Assembly (NCBI GenBank): GCA_025677835.1
Contig: JAIXMR010000022.1
Coordinates: 62,001 to 126,000, forward strand
Source of the DNA: Sporodiniella umbellata
Lineage: Eukaryota > Mucoromycota > Mucoromycetes > Mucorales > Rhizopodaceae
Direction of reading: 5' to 3'
Length of the DNA: 64,000 nt
Shown piece after piece: positions 21,946 through 32,810 of this stretch (its first letter is position 1; each line of letters starts with the position of its first letter). The position numbers were made by a program, and so were the translations under genes. Below the pieces are notes generated by a model. That model made no database searches and was not told the origin of the DNA. It saw only the letters and a program-made list of their open reading frames with translations.

Positions 21946-24732
21946 ATGGATCACCAAATCTCATCACAAGAACTTTGGAAGGCTGCCATAGCTTCCAGCA
22001 AAACAACACTCAGTCTGTTGTCTGCCTTTGAATGCAATGGGAATCCTTTAGTTGGGGAAGCCCTGGAGCCTTTGAAACGATTAGTCCAACAGGAAGAGAC
22101 AGCTATAAAAACAACGCATACCTCCTGCCCTTCTAGCAATACTGCTTTACCAGCAAAACCTTCGCGCTCACAAAAACACGACCAATTGGAATCCAACTGG
22201 GAGCGTTTAAGCGAAGGCAACGGCATTTCCGTCAGCCTCAAAAACGGTGGAAACATCACTGCTATTGCCATTACTACTGAAGCACAGATTGAAGCGATTC
22301 TCCCAGAGATCTATGCGGCTGACTTTATCGCTGTCGACTGCGAATTTTTAGGCATCAAGAACGAAATGCCTCTTTTAAAGTTGATTCAGATAGCCGTCTC
22401 GAAACAAAAAGGATATGCTATTCAAGTGGATCTCGTCGGTCTTGAAGGTATTACCAAACACCTAAAGCCTTTGCTGGAAAACGAGTCTGTGAACCAGGTA
22501 GGCTGGGCTTATCGCGGTGACGCGATGGCTATTGAGAACTATATTCATGATATCCGCATGGCACCTGTGTTGGACCTTCAAGCCAAGCTGCGGCCAATTG
22601 CGATAGAAGAGCTCAGCCTGAATACTGCTGTAGCACGTTATGCAGCCCAATGGGAAGGCTACGACGACTTTATGCTTATCAAGCAGTTCCGGGACGGTTT
22701 CTCGTTCTCGCTCAACGATTGTGTCTGGACCAAAAACCCACTTCCGGCCCGTGCTTTAGTCTATTCTATCTTTGACGTCGTCTGTCTCTTTGCTCTGGCG
22801 GAGGCAGTCGTAGATCACCCCAATCTCGAACAACACTACTGGCCCTTGACTGTTACGCAAAGTTTGAAGGCCAAGGCACTTGATCGCTGGCACCGTCAGC
22901 GGGTGATTGGTAAACAACCTTCAGCAGCCGTTGTGGCAAACACGGTCGCTGCTCGACACACTCCGCCCACTAAAAAGAAACAAGGATCTACTGCAGCGCC
23001 TACAGTCTTTTATGACGACAGCAACCCTCAGTTCCAAAAAGACCTAGAGGAAGCCCTCAAAAAATCACAAAAGGAATACGATAATTGGCATGAGGATCAG
23101 GAGGATATTGTCGAGGTCGACAGCTGGCGTGAGGAGCTCAAAGACAATCCGACCGTATCTCATTTCGCTCCAGAGCAGTCGCAGACAACACCAGATGTAA
23201 CTGGCTCAGGCTGGGGAGATGAAGAGCCAGTACAACCCAAACAATGGCCTTACGAGCGTCCCGCACGTAGCGCCTCTAAAAAACAAACACAAGCCAGCGA
23301 CAAAAAACAGACGCCTAAAAAACAAGCACAGGCCAGCGATGAAAAACAGACACCTAAAAAACAATGGGGAGACGGAGACTTAGCGAGAGAAGGCTCACCT
23401 CAGAAACAACAAGGGGAAGAAAACTCATCAGAACAACAGAAAAGGGAAGATGTAGCCCAGAAATCGTCCTGGGGTGAGGAAACACTACCTAAAAAGCAAC
23501 CGTGGGGACAGGAGCCAGCACTCAAAAAGCAAGTATGGGGAGATAAGTCCTTGACGCCCAAAAAGACTTCAAGAGAGGGCAACCCTTCCCGCTTCTCTCC
23601 CAAACAACCCCCTAAAACTCCTTTTCAGGCCAAACCTGACCGTGAACGATATAGCGCAGACCTCAAGAATCGTGTGAACGGGCAGACAGGCAAATTCAAC
23701 TTTGTCGAGAACAAACCAGAAGAGCTGGCCGAAGCCAAATGGAGTCAGTTTGCCACTGAGAGTGAAGGCCGCTGGAAAAGAGGCAAGGACTCTAGTTTGA
23801 GTAACATCAAGTCAAGCTATACACCCCAACCGGTCACACCTATCAAAAAAGAACCACCCAATACCTCTGTGAATTCTTATTCACTTGATAATAGTCTGGT
23901 CGACAATTGGAGCCTGGTTGATGAACAGCCAAGGTCAATGGAAATGCAGATGAACCAAATCCCTATCCGTAGCAGATTCACCGGCCCTAAGCTCAATAAC
24001 CCTTATGACGATGGGTTTGATGACGACGACGATGAAGAAGAAGACGAAGATATCAAGGCCGCTCCTCGCGATACACCTACGTTTCTAGACGATCTTTACC
24101 TAAACGACTCACCCGGTTACCTCTCGGTCCATAAAATTGTCACATTTGAACATCTTGACCTGATCGTTATTCCCAGTACTCCTTTTACCGCTGCTATCAC
24201 ATACCATACCATCAAGAACAGTCCTACCTTGAAAGCAATCCAAATTTACCTCGCCACCCAGGACAAGGGTGAGTCCTATACGATCGTGCTGGACCAAGCC
24301 TGTATGTTGCGCGAACGAAAAAAGTATGCCAACACCAACCTAGGTTATCTCCTGACCAGTCCCGATGTAAAACGAGTGATCTGGTACCTGAGCTATATCA
24401 GGGAAAGTGTGAAAGAAAAGCTTGGGTTCTATATTGGTCCTTGTATCGATGTGGCTCATATGGTTTATGCTGACCTGGGTAAAGAATTTAGCTTTCATGC
24501 TGCAGTTGTCCATTACCTCAAGGACTGGCCAGATTTTGAACAGTATCAGGAAAAGAAGGCAATTCAAGATAAAGCGGCTAGTAAGACTTTTGGCTACGTG
24601 CCCTGGGATGAAAGAAAATTGAGAAGTTCCGTATTAGAACACAGCGCTTTCTGTGGTCTTGTTCTCTACAAACTCTTTCAAAGTCCAAAATCACTTGATC
24701 ATGTCGATTCTGCCGAATTCACTGTTTCATAA
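21946..24732 (+). CDS. DEDDy 3'-5' exonuclease with WG-rich linker and degenerate second exonuclease domain
   Basis: Single uninterrupted exon of 928 residues, unusual in this intron-rich neighbourhood. Residues about 120-300 are an RNase D/EXD1/Mut-7-like exonuclease: IAVDCEFLG gives Asp131 and Glu133, VGWAYRGDAMAIENY gives Asp192, and YSIFD gives Tyr273 and Asp277, a complete DEDDy set. Residues about 400-640 are disordered, Lys/Gln-rich, and hold five WG dipeptides (Trp423, 474, 509, 520, 531) in acidic context. An Asp/Glu run follows (about 686-700). Residues about 725-915 repeat the exonuclease layout (LKAIQIYLATQ like LLKLIQIAVSK; IGPCIDVAHMVYADL like MAPVLDLQAKLR), but the catalytic VDCE position reads VIPS, so this half is probably inactive. 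It likely degrades or trims RNA, with the WG linker possibly docking an Argonaute. Confidence 0.85.
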   Translation: MDHQISSQELWKAAIASSKTTLSLLSAFECNGNPLVGEALEPLKRLVQQEETAIKTTHTSCPSSNTALPAKPSRSQKHDQLESNWERLSEGNGISVSLKNGGNITAIAITTEAQIEAILPEIYAADFIAVDCEFLGIKNEMPLLKLIQIAVSKQKGYAIQVDLVGLEGITKHLKPLLENESVNQVGWAYRGDAMAIENYIHDIRMAPVLDLQAKLRPIAIEELSLNTAVARYAAQWEGYDDFMLIKQFRDGFSFSLNDCVWTKNPLPARALVYSIFDVVCLFALAEAVVDHPNLEQHYWPLTVTQSLKAKALDRWHRQRVIGKQPSAAVVANTVAARHTPPTKKKQGSTAAPTVFYDDSNPQFQKDLEEALKKSQKEYDNWHEDQEDIVEVDSWREELKDNPTVSHFAPEQSQTTPDVTGSGWGDEEPVQPKQWPYERPARSASKKQTQASDKKQTPKKQAQASDEKQTPKKQWGDGDLAREGSPQKQQGEENSSEQQKREDVAQKSSWGEETLPKKQPWGQEPALKKQVWGDKSLTPKKTSREGNPSRFSPKQPPKTPFQAKPDRERYSADLKNRVNGQTGKFNFVENKPEELAEAKWSQFATESEGRWKRGKDSSLSNIKSSYTPQPVTPIKKEPPNTSVNSYSLDNSLVDNWSLVDEQPRSMEMQMNQIPIRSRFTGPKLNNPYDDGFDDDDDEEEDEDIKAAPRDTPTFLDDLYLNDSPGYLSVHKIVTFEHLDLIVIPSTPFTAAITYHTIKNSPTLKAIQIYLATQDKGESYTIVLDQACMLRERKKYANTNLGYLLTSPDVKRVIWYLSYIRESVKEKLGFYIGPCIDVAHMVYADLGKEFSFHAAVVHYLKDWPDFEQYQEKKAIQDKAASKTFGYVPWDERKLRSSVLEHSAFCGLVLYKLFQSPKSLDHVDSAEFTVS

Positions 24733-24897
24733 AACTACTAAACAAAAAAAAAAAAAAAAAAAAATAAAACCAATGGATTTTTAAAGTGGTCACGCATCAA
24801 ATGTCACTGTCTTCATCTCTGACTTTCTTTTTTTTTTTTTTTTTTTCTTCTTTCTTTCTCATTTCACGAAAAAATTGCTCTCGCGTCATTAGAAAAC

Positions 24898-26675
24898 ATG
24901 CCTAGAAGAAAGATTGTTTGTTATGAAGAGATTTCCGACTTGGACGAGTTTGAGAAACTATCTGTCGGTAGCCACAAACAAGAAGATACAGACGATTTAT
25001 TAACAGACGACTTGTTAAACTATCTCAGCTCAGAGCAGGAACGGAAGCAACGAAAGAAACAACCCAAGAAGAAAGTCTTGACAAAACGCAAAACGGTCAA
25101 GAGAGAGCCTAAAAAGAAGACGAGAGTACCTGTAAAAAAAGAACCTGAGGGCTGGAACCCTGAGCGAGTTCAGAGCTTGCGAGAAACGCACCCAGACCGC
25201 TACTGGTCTTTTCATGCCGAATCCTCAGATATGATCCATGCCATCAATGAAGAGTACCCGATGGAAAGCATTCCTTGTACTATCAACGATCAAGCACCTA
25301 TCACTAGTATGGCGCTTTCCGAAGATGGTACCTTACTCGCCACGTTCTCGAATATCGGAGCTATCAAACTCTGGGATGTTGAAAATGACTTTGCACCAGT
25401 ACATAAGCTGAGAGACGCAGATGAGATGAACATCGATGAATTCTATTGCGGCAAATTCGTAGGTGACGGCTATATGACTGTCGGCGGCAAGCTAAAGGAC
25501 AGACAGCGTTGGTCGGCCGAGGATGACGATAACCATATCTTACCTTGTCCTATCAAGATCTTTAACATTGCCGAGTCTAAAGTTGTTGCTCGGCTTGATG
25601 GCCACACAGAAGAAATTCTTTGTATCAAGGCATTGGTTTTTGATAATGAAAACTACTTTATTTCTACCAGTCAAGATGGTAGTATCATCAAATGGCATAT
25701 GGCAGACGATTGGATCACTTTACTCAATCGCACCAAGATGGATGACAATATCACCTGTATGGCTTTCACCGTCTCGTTTGTACCCAATACTGGTAACAAA
25801 TACTTTATGGCGGCTGTGGATGAACATCTAAGGTTATACGACTTTGAAAATGCACAGGTAAAAAAAGAAAGAAAAAAAAAAACAGTCTTATTCAAACATC
25901 CTTAATGTAGTTACTACAAACATTTAGTGATCTTTACTCTTCTTATTGTGACTGTGGAAAATTCGTACGCTGGCTAGATGAATCGCTCTATAATAAACAA
26001 ACAGAAAGAAATGAGGAAGAAAGCGAATACGCTTGGTTTATTAGTAGAGGAGCAGAACTATGCGATGTGAGCGAAGGTGTCTGTAAGTCACCACTAAAAA
26101 AAAAAAGAGCTCGCATCCAACTAATAACCTCCTTAAACTGTCCTTTTCTATATAGCGTCAAAACCAAACACATGCACTTTACATAAATTAGTATATCCAA
26201 CAAAGAAAGGAGAGCCCTTTAAATTGCAACAAGTCAAAAAATACCAAAACGAAGAGTAAGAAACAAGGTGAATGTGTGAAAAGAGATCTAAAAATAAGCG
26301 AAAATTTATTTTAGTTATCATTCCAATTCATGGCTTGTTAAAATTACCTCTAATGGAAGATATTTACTCGCTCCTACAATATATGGGCAGATTTTTGTCT
26401 TTAATATGTTGACAGAGCAAGTCACTGCTATTTTGAAAGACCATCAAGACATGGAAGTACGCGATGTGATATTTCATCCTTATCGACCCTTGTTATTTTC
26501 ATCTGGTGATGGTATGCTTACTATCATTAAAACAAAAGCAAAACCCTGGTTTACTAAAAACGAAACTATAGATGGCTGTGTAAAGGTGTATACATATTTA
26601 GAAGACAGTAGTAAAAATCGTGTTGTGGAAGATGTGGAGCAAGACCTTGATGTTGGTATGGCAGAAACTGATTAA
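24898..26675 (+). CDS. WD40-repeat protein with basic N-terminus
   Basis: Exons are 24898-25857, 25911-26082, 26156-26255, 26315-26511 and 26572-26675, giving 510 residues. Residues 1-80 are acidic then strongly basic (KKQPKKKVLTKRKTVKREPKKK), a likely nuclear-localisation signal. The remainder is a WD40 propeller: ITSMALSEDGTLLATFSNIGAIKLWDV, HTEEILCIKALVF...STSQDGSIIKWHM, MAAVDEHLRLYDFE, WLVKITSNGRYLLAPTIYGQIFVFN and VRDVIFHPYRPLLFSSGDDGCVKVY. It ends in an acidic tail. Likely a nuclear scaffold; no specific family was recognised. The last intron (26512-26571) splits the codon for the second Asp of SSGDDG, which supports the model. Confidence 0.83.
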
Positions 26676-27191
26676 ATAAAAAAAAAAAACAATAGTAACA
26701 ATATACATTTCATAATCATACCCTTTTTTTTTGTTTACTGTATCTTTTTTTTTTAGAATAAACTTTTTTTCTTCTCTTTAATATGAGCTATTCAGACAAA
26801 ATATAAATTTCATTTTTTTCATGAGTTCAGTTCCCAACCAAAGAAAAAAAAGGCTTTCCTTTAGCTATTTATTTATTTATTTTCTGCCTACTGTCATTGA
26901 TTGTGAACTGTTTTCCGTTTTGCTAAAAAAAAAAAAAAAAAAAAAAGAAAATGGCAAGTCAAGGTATTTGTTGAAACTATCCTAAAAGTAAACAAACAGA
27001 AACCTAATTGCTCATCTTGATCAATATCTAAGCAATCCTTGATCAAATTCATGAGTTTGAATCTTTTATGAGTATATGGGAAACTCAAAGTAAATCAATC
27101 TGATAATTAAAAACTCTGTAAATGTGCTCACCTGTTACATATATTTGCCTATATAAAAGGTTTATCGTCACCTGAAAAAGAGCCAGACTGT
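26676..27191. other. Intergenic spacer
   Basis: This is the 3' flank of the WD40 gene, with AATAAA signals near 26757, followed by a 21-nt A run at 26926-26946. Its right end holds a TATATAAAA box (27150-27158) upstream of the next gene. No other feature was seen. Confidence 0.5.
27150..27158 (+). promoter_or_regulatory. TATA box of the CUE-like protein gene
   Basis: A TATATAAAA element lies about 42 bases upstream of the ATG at 27192. The close spacing helps choose that ATG as the start, since the frame upstream is open but would be untranscribed. Confidence 0.5.
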
Positions 27192-28901
27192 ATGTTTGAA
27201 AAAGACGTGCAGGCTGCATGCAATCTTATTATGACCAACAGTGATCAGCGTAGAGAGGGAAGGGCTACAAAAACGGAGCCAATCCAATTGTTACAAGAAG
27301 GTTCTTTCTTTTTTTTTAAAAAAAAATACATACCTATATAGAATAAAGATTCAAATGCTATATATACAGTATTAAGTATATATTCATATCAATTATAGGT
27401 ACCCAAGAGACGATACGAGAAAACGATCTTCCAAAAAGCAAACTGTACGACTTGTTGAAGAAGCGATCCAGTCTGTTCTTAAAGGAAACGACAGTCAATT
27501 TAATGCCCAATTCAGAAAAGCTATTTGAAAAACATGAAGCGATCTTGAGCCAGAAAGAAAATGATGTGGCGTTTGAAGATAAAATTGTACAAATGAGTAT
27601 GGTGCCTGAAAAAGATACAATGTCCGCCAAAAAAATCATACCCAAGGAGGCTTTACTCGTAACAAAAGCAGAGTCAACACAAAATCTTAAAAACGATAGA
27701 GATACAAAGGGGCTCACAAGTGCTTGTGCTAAAATAGATAGCGCTTTTGCCACTGATAAAAATTATGTAGATAACGACGCAAGAATAACATTCCACTCAA
27801 TTAAAGACATGTTGACTCAGCCAAGTGTCCATAGCATTTCCGAAAAAAATCAGAAAGAAAATAACGACAACCTGAAAAACAAACAAGCGCCTTTCAAAAA
27901 AGAAGAAAAATCCAATGGCTTTTTTCTCAACAAAAGTCATGTAATTTCTAAGGAGGATGCCCTCTTGATGAAAGAAACAAAAACTGAAAATAACGACATA
28001 GAAATGAAATTAGAAAAGCCTTTAAAGACAGACCTCTCTGAAGATAAAAAAGTAAAATTGAGAGACCTCAAAAAACCTTTCGAACGCCAAAGCAACCCAA
28101 AGTACCTTTTGACATTGAAAAGTTTATATAACAGAGAAGCTGCTTCCTTGGATACCGTAATCAGTAGTCATTGGTCAGAAAAGACCCCAACTAATACAGA
28201 ACAAGACATAGACTCTTACCAAACAAAAACCGGCAACACAACAGAAGGGAAAACTTTACAAGCCAATCGTAGCTCTGATAACGAGATAAACAACGATAAA
28301 AGCTTCGTTGTGGACTGTTTAACTATACCTGAGAATTACCCATATAAAGCTTTAGCTACTTCAAAAAAAGTAAAAAGAAAGTCAATATCAGATCGCTACA
28401 ACCTAGGAGGAACCAAAAAAGAGCTCCCAAAGGCAGAATCATCCATCTCGTTACTCTCCCTGGCCACAAAACAGCCTACAAATTGTATAAAGATTAGACA
28501 GCCTGCCTCTTTTCAAAAGATAGCTAGTAGCCCATCCCTGAGAGGCATGCTTATGAAAAAGGGAGGCGATGAAAGAAATATGCTGCCGAGAACGTTATCT
28601 ATAGCCTCTTTTGTTTCTGATAACACAACACATTCTTATATGGGATCCTCTTTGCTTACTAGAAAAAGCTTGGCGTCTAGCAAAAGCTCCTTAAGAGTGG
28701 ATTGCCCATTTGAAAAACAAAGCAGAAAGCCCTCTAAGAAGTACATTTCCAGATCTTATGAAGAAATGATGCGTATTCCTAACGTACTTGAACGAATCTC
28801 ATTTTATGAAAAAACTTTAAAGCTTTGTTTGAATGAAACTTCACCTATCACTGATTGGAGTAACAAGATGATTGTCAAAGGAAAGCCAGAAGCTCTTGAA
28901 G

Positions 28902-28934
<33 letters not shown>

Positions 28935-29544
28935 GGACAACTAACCTTTTTTTTTTTTTTTTTGTTACTTGTATAAATTTACATCAGGCTATATCCCGAT
29001 ATATAGATCCGATTCTCTGTCTGACTATTCGTCTTGTAACAGTCCAGGTATGTCATTTAGTGAATCAATTTCCCAGTTTTGGAAAAAAGCTTCAGGGTCG
29101 CAGGCCAGCTCTATATGGAGTAGTACAACAGACAGCAAACTTTCAACTTCACTAAGTAGAAATAGTAACAGATACAGAGGTGGGTTCTTGGAAAGATCGA
29201 TGAGCCGTCTAGGTCTTTCATACAATAGCAAGATAGAGTCGCTTGACAAGAGCAAGTCATTTTCTACGCGCATTAATGCAGTCAGCAGAATGCCCTCGTT
29301 TAGTAGAAGCAGTTCTATTAGAGTTATCTCTTCTTCTTTCATTACATCCAAATCAGCACAACCTACAGGGCAGGATCCTCTTAAAAATCTTTCAAAAGAA
29401 AAGCTATCCGAGCTCAACTATATGGCAACCATTCTACCTCATGAGGATATTCGGGTGTTGTTGGATGCTCTCAATGAAGCCAACGGAGACACTATGAATG
29501 CCATCTCTATCGCTCTTAATAAAATAAGAACTTTAGAAAAATAA
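27192..29544 (+). CDS. Large Ser/Lys-rich protein with CUE-like C-terminal helical domain
   Basis: Exons are 27192-27300, 27399-28904 and 28988-29544, giving 723 residues. Both introns start with unusual GTT donors, and the second runs through two long T tracts, but the phases agree and the joined protein is continuous. Most of the protein is low-complexity and probably disordered. Two ordered islands stand out: YEEMMRIPNVLERISFYEKT with LNETSPITDW around residue 510, and the C-terminal LSKEKLSELNYMATILPHED followed by LLDALNEANGDTMNAISIAL, whose LP/L-N-GD pattern is that of three-helix CUE/UBA ubiquitin-binding domains. A role in ubiquitin or trafficking regulation is possible. No family name was recognised, and the start rests on the nearby TATA box. 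Confidence 0.7.
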
Positions 29545-30007
29545 CTATTTCTAGTATCTAGAAATCTATACTCCCCACTGCAATAAATAAACACATATCT
29601 AAAAGAAAAAAAAATAGTACACAGCTTTACTCTTATTTTTCTTGTAACAAAAAGGCTATTTCAAATGCCAATGAGTAGTTGTTAGAGACGAATTACATAA
29701 GTAAGCAGGCGTAGACAAGTTTCTGTTTGAGGATATATTTTTTTTTAAAAAAAAGAGACAATTTTTTTTGTCAAATATTGATGTCTATATAGTCATAATA
29801 CTTGTACCAAAGTTTTTTATTGCTTAAAAATAAGTGTTGGAGGGATTTAATGAAAGGATGTAGTAATAAAAACATTAATTTATTCCATTGTGCTTTTTTC
29901 ATCAAATTCTTTCGGATTGTGCCTAAAAAAGTAATTCTGAAACCTAAAACAACAAAAAGCTCCGTACAGATTATGCTCTTTTCTTTTTTGGTTGGTTGGA
30001 AAAAGCA
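29545..30007. other. Intergenic spacer
   Basis: Tail of the CUE-like gene (AATAAATAAA near 29582) and promoter of the transporter gene. It contains a T9A8 palindrome at 29738-29754. The open frame 29802-30026 overlaps the transporter start in another phase and looks spurious. Confidence 0.5.
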
Positions 30008-31525
30008 ATGTCTAATCAGGACTTGACATTGTATTTAGTGTTTGTAGTTTTTTCTATATTAATAGTCAGTTAAACGTTGCTTTTTTATTCTTAAGAGAGA
30101 AAAAAAAAACTAATTGCCACTCTTTTGTTTTCTCATTAGGGATCATTTCAATACGGTTATCATAATGGGGAACTAAATACCCCTCAATCGGTTATATCTC
30201 GCTGCTCAGAAGTCGACTATGTTGATGAAGATCTTGACTGTATACCTATGCCAGACTCACAATATGCGTTGATTGTTTCTATGCTTACAGCTGGTGGGCT
30301 TCTTGGAGCCCTTGGTTCTCCCTATTTTAATGACCGTTATGGTCGACGCTTGACTTTGCTTGGTTGTAATATTTTCTTTGGTCTAGGATCCTTAATGGCA
30401 ACGGTTGCTTCTACTCCTGACATGATGATGATTGGTAGGTTTTTTTCAGGAATAGGTAGTGGTATTGTCACGGTAGTTGTTGCTCCCTACATTGCAGAGT
30501 GTGTGCCCGCTTCAAAACGTGGCATGTTTGGCGCCTTTAATCAGCTTTTAATTGTGGTTGGTATTATGGTGGCCCAAATACTGGGTTTGTTTTGGTCCAA
30601 CTTTAGACAATGGAGATATATACTAGGTGTGGGTGTAATTTTAGCTATATTTCAGTCATGCATTCTACCATTTTGTGTCGACTCGCCCAAGTACCTTGCA
30701 TCCATTCCAGAAGGGATCCATGACGCAAAGGAATCGCTATCCAAGCTAAGAGGCGCTTCTTCAGAGGAAGTAGAAGATGAAATTTTGACCTGGGATAACT
30801 GTATGCAAAGCCGAGCTACTGCTGAAATAGAGGAGCATATGCCACTCCTTCAGGATAGTACACATACTACAAGCGATAGCCAAAAGGTGGGTATTTGGGC
30901 ATTTTTGAGCTTGCCTTTTTACCGAAAGCCACTTTTGATTGTGCTTTTAATGCAGCTTTCCCAGCAACTTTCTGGAATTAACGCTGTCATTTTTTATTCC
31001 ACCTCAATCATGTCTACTGTGTTTCCAGACCACTCCAAAATTATCACTGTCTACATATCCATAGTCAATCTTATAATGACCACCGTTTCGGCTGCCTTGA
31101 TGGATAAAGTAGGTCGAAGATCTTTGTTTTTGACATCAAGCTGCCTCATGGCTACTATGGGTACTCTTTTGGGATGGAGTATTGACAAAGAGTACAATAC
31201 CACTGCGGCATTTGCAATTGTTGGTTTTGTAGCAGCATTTGCTATAGGCTTAGGACCTATACCTTTTTTAATGATACCTGAAGTGGTGGAAACAAACGCT
31301 GTATCAAGTGCTTGCTCAGTCGGATTGTCTGTAAACATGATTTCTAACTTTATTGTATCCGCCGGCTTTTTAAGCCTTAGAAGCGTTTTGGGCCAGACCC
31401 TAGTATTTTACATATTTAGTTTTACCCTTTGTCTCCTGACACTAGTGGCAGTGCTTGTACTACCAGAAACCAAAGGAAGAAGCGCAAGTGAAGTGATCAG
31501 ATCGGGATATTCCATTTACCCATAA
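30008..31525 (+). CDS. Major facilitator superfamily transporter, sugar-porter type
   Basis: Twelve-helix membrane transporter of 480 residues, exons 30008-30064 and 30140-31525. The small first exon (MSNQDLTLYLVFVVF...) is needed to rebuild the helix-1 motif GSFQYGYHNGELNTPQ of sugar porters. Other signatures are NDRYGRRLTLL, GRFFSGIGSGIVTVVVAPYIAE, VDSPKYLAS (the PESPRWL equivalent), QQLSGINAVIFYST, DKVGRRSLFLTS, GLGPIPFLMIPEV and PETKGRSASEV. The QLSGIN motif and a loop with TTSDSQKVG match GLUT/HXT-like proteins, and the overall pattern is close to yeast Vps73-type members. The substrate is probably a hexose but cannot be told from sequence. The first intron donor is GTCAGT. Confidence 0.9.
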
Positions 31526-32144
31526 AGATACCACCTAGTATGTATAGAGATTCTCTATAAATAATAATAATAAAAAAAAAGCTACAAGCGTAGTACCTTT
31601 GTTTCTTAAATAGTTTGGTCCAATTGATTGGCTGCGGCTTGAATACAGCTATAAATCTAACTTTAGAGTATAATCTTTCAAAAGAGTTAATTTTTGTTTG
31701 TTTGTTTTTTGAACAAGTATTTTTGGCGTTACTAGAACAGGCAGCTTCCTTTTTTTTTTTTTTTTTTTTACAGTTGATACACAACAAAATATTCGCAACA
31801 AATACTGGAATAGGAAATTGTGTGTACTTTTGCTTTTGATAATGTCTAGAAAATTTCCTTTATTTATTTCAAATCATACAAAGACCGGTCTACGCAAAAA
31901 TTCGCGCTAGTATAGGGCAAAAAAAAAACCCCCCAACGTTCAACTTAGAATAATGTGGCTCACACTAATCCGAACGAGAGCAGTGTCAGCTACGTGTGTC
32001 GGTCTTAATAAAGTTTATGCTTTGATACCAAAAAAAAAGAAATGTCGGTCTCCGCCTATAAAAAAGGAAAGCTTTTCATCCTTCATTTTGAGCTATCAAT
32101 ATATTTCTTTCCTTCTTTTTTTTTTCGCTCTTTTATCACTCTAA
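31526..32144. other. Intergenic spacer
   Basis: Contains AATAATAATAA just after the transporter stop, a near-perfect TATAGAGATTCTCTATA palindrome at 31543-31559, a T19 run at 31751-31769 and a short C run at 31929-31934. No gene was recognised. Confidence 0.5.
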
Positions 32145-32810
32145 ATGTCAATAAAAACAGATAAGCCTATACCAAACGAGATTCAGCTAAAAGATTTTAT
32201 ATCTGGTCAAACAATCAGTTTGAACGAGTGGATTCAGCAAGAACTATTCCGTATACAACATAATATAGAGCCAAGACACTGCAAGACTTATAGTCAACTT
32301 GTTCAAGTTATTGAAGAACCATTCCAGTTTCAAGCACAAAAAGTACCTATGATCAGCAATAGCTCAGCAGGGCACAATACGCTTACCCACTTTTTTTCAT
32401 CCTGCGCGACGCAGTTACACAAATTGGAAAACATCAGGAGGAGTTTGGTTGCAGATCCCACCAAACGGCCCACGTCCACAAATCTATGTCATGCATTCCT
32501 TCACTTATTTCAATCATGTACCAATACGCATTCGCCTAGGCATTTGTTAACCGAGCTTGATAAAATACGTGTAGCAATGAAGCAAAAAAAAGAAATCAGC
32601 CCCTCGGTCTTCAGAGTAAAGCTGATGGACATACTCTTTGGAAAAATCCAGCTGACAAAACAGCTCATCAGACCGTGGCAGCTTGTGTGTCAATGGATGG
32701 CCATGACAGACAACAACTCCCTATGGATTCAGCTTAGCACTGGGATTTTTGTGGTCGCCAAGAAGCTTTATTTGAAAAAGATGGCCCTAAATATTAAGCA
32801 TCGTGTATGA
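32145..32810 (+). CDS. Hypothetical protein, about 200-221 residues; C-terminus uncertain
   Basis: A long open frame in otherwise gene-poor DNA starts at an ATG just after a pyrimidine-rich leader. Its first 180 residues look like a real protein, mostly helical and hydrophilic (NEWIQQELFRIQHNIEPRHC, THFFSSCATQLHKLENIRRS, LFGKIQLTKQLIRPWQL). If read straight through, it ends at 32810. An alternative 53-nt intron at 32685-32737 (GTGTGT...CTTAG) would replace the tail with HWDFCGRQEALFEKDGPKY and end at 32797. The spliced tail looks more protein-like, but the donor is weak. No family was recognised and no signal peptide or membrane segment is seen. Confidence 0.55.
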   Translation: MSIKTDKPIPNEIQLKDFISGQTISLNEWIQQELFRIQHNIEPRHCKTYSQLVQVIEEPFQFQAQKVPMISNSSAGHNTLTHFFSSCATQLHKLENIRRSLVADPTKRPTSTNLCHAFLHLFQSCTNTHSPRHLLTELDKIRVAMKQKKEISPSVFRVKLMDILFGKIQLTKQLIRPWQLVCQWMAMTDNNSLWIQLSTGIFVVAKKLYLKKMALNIKHRV

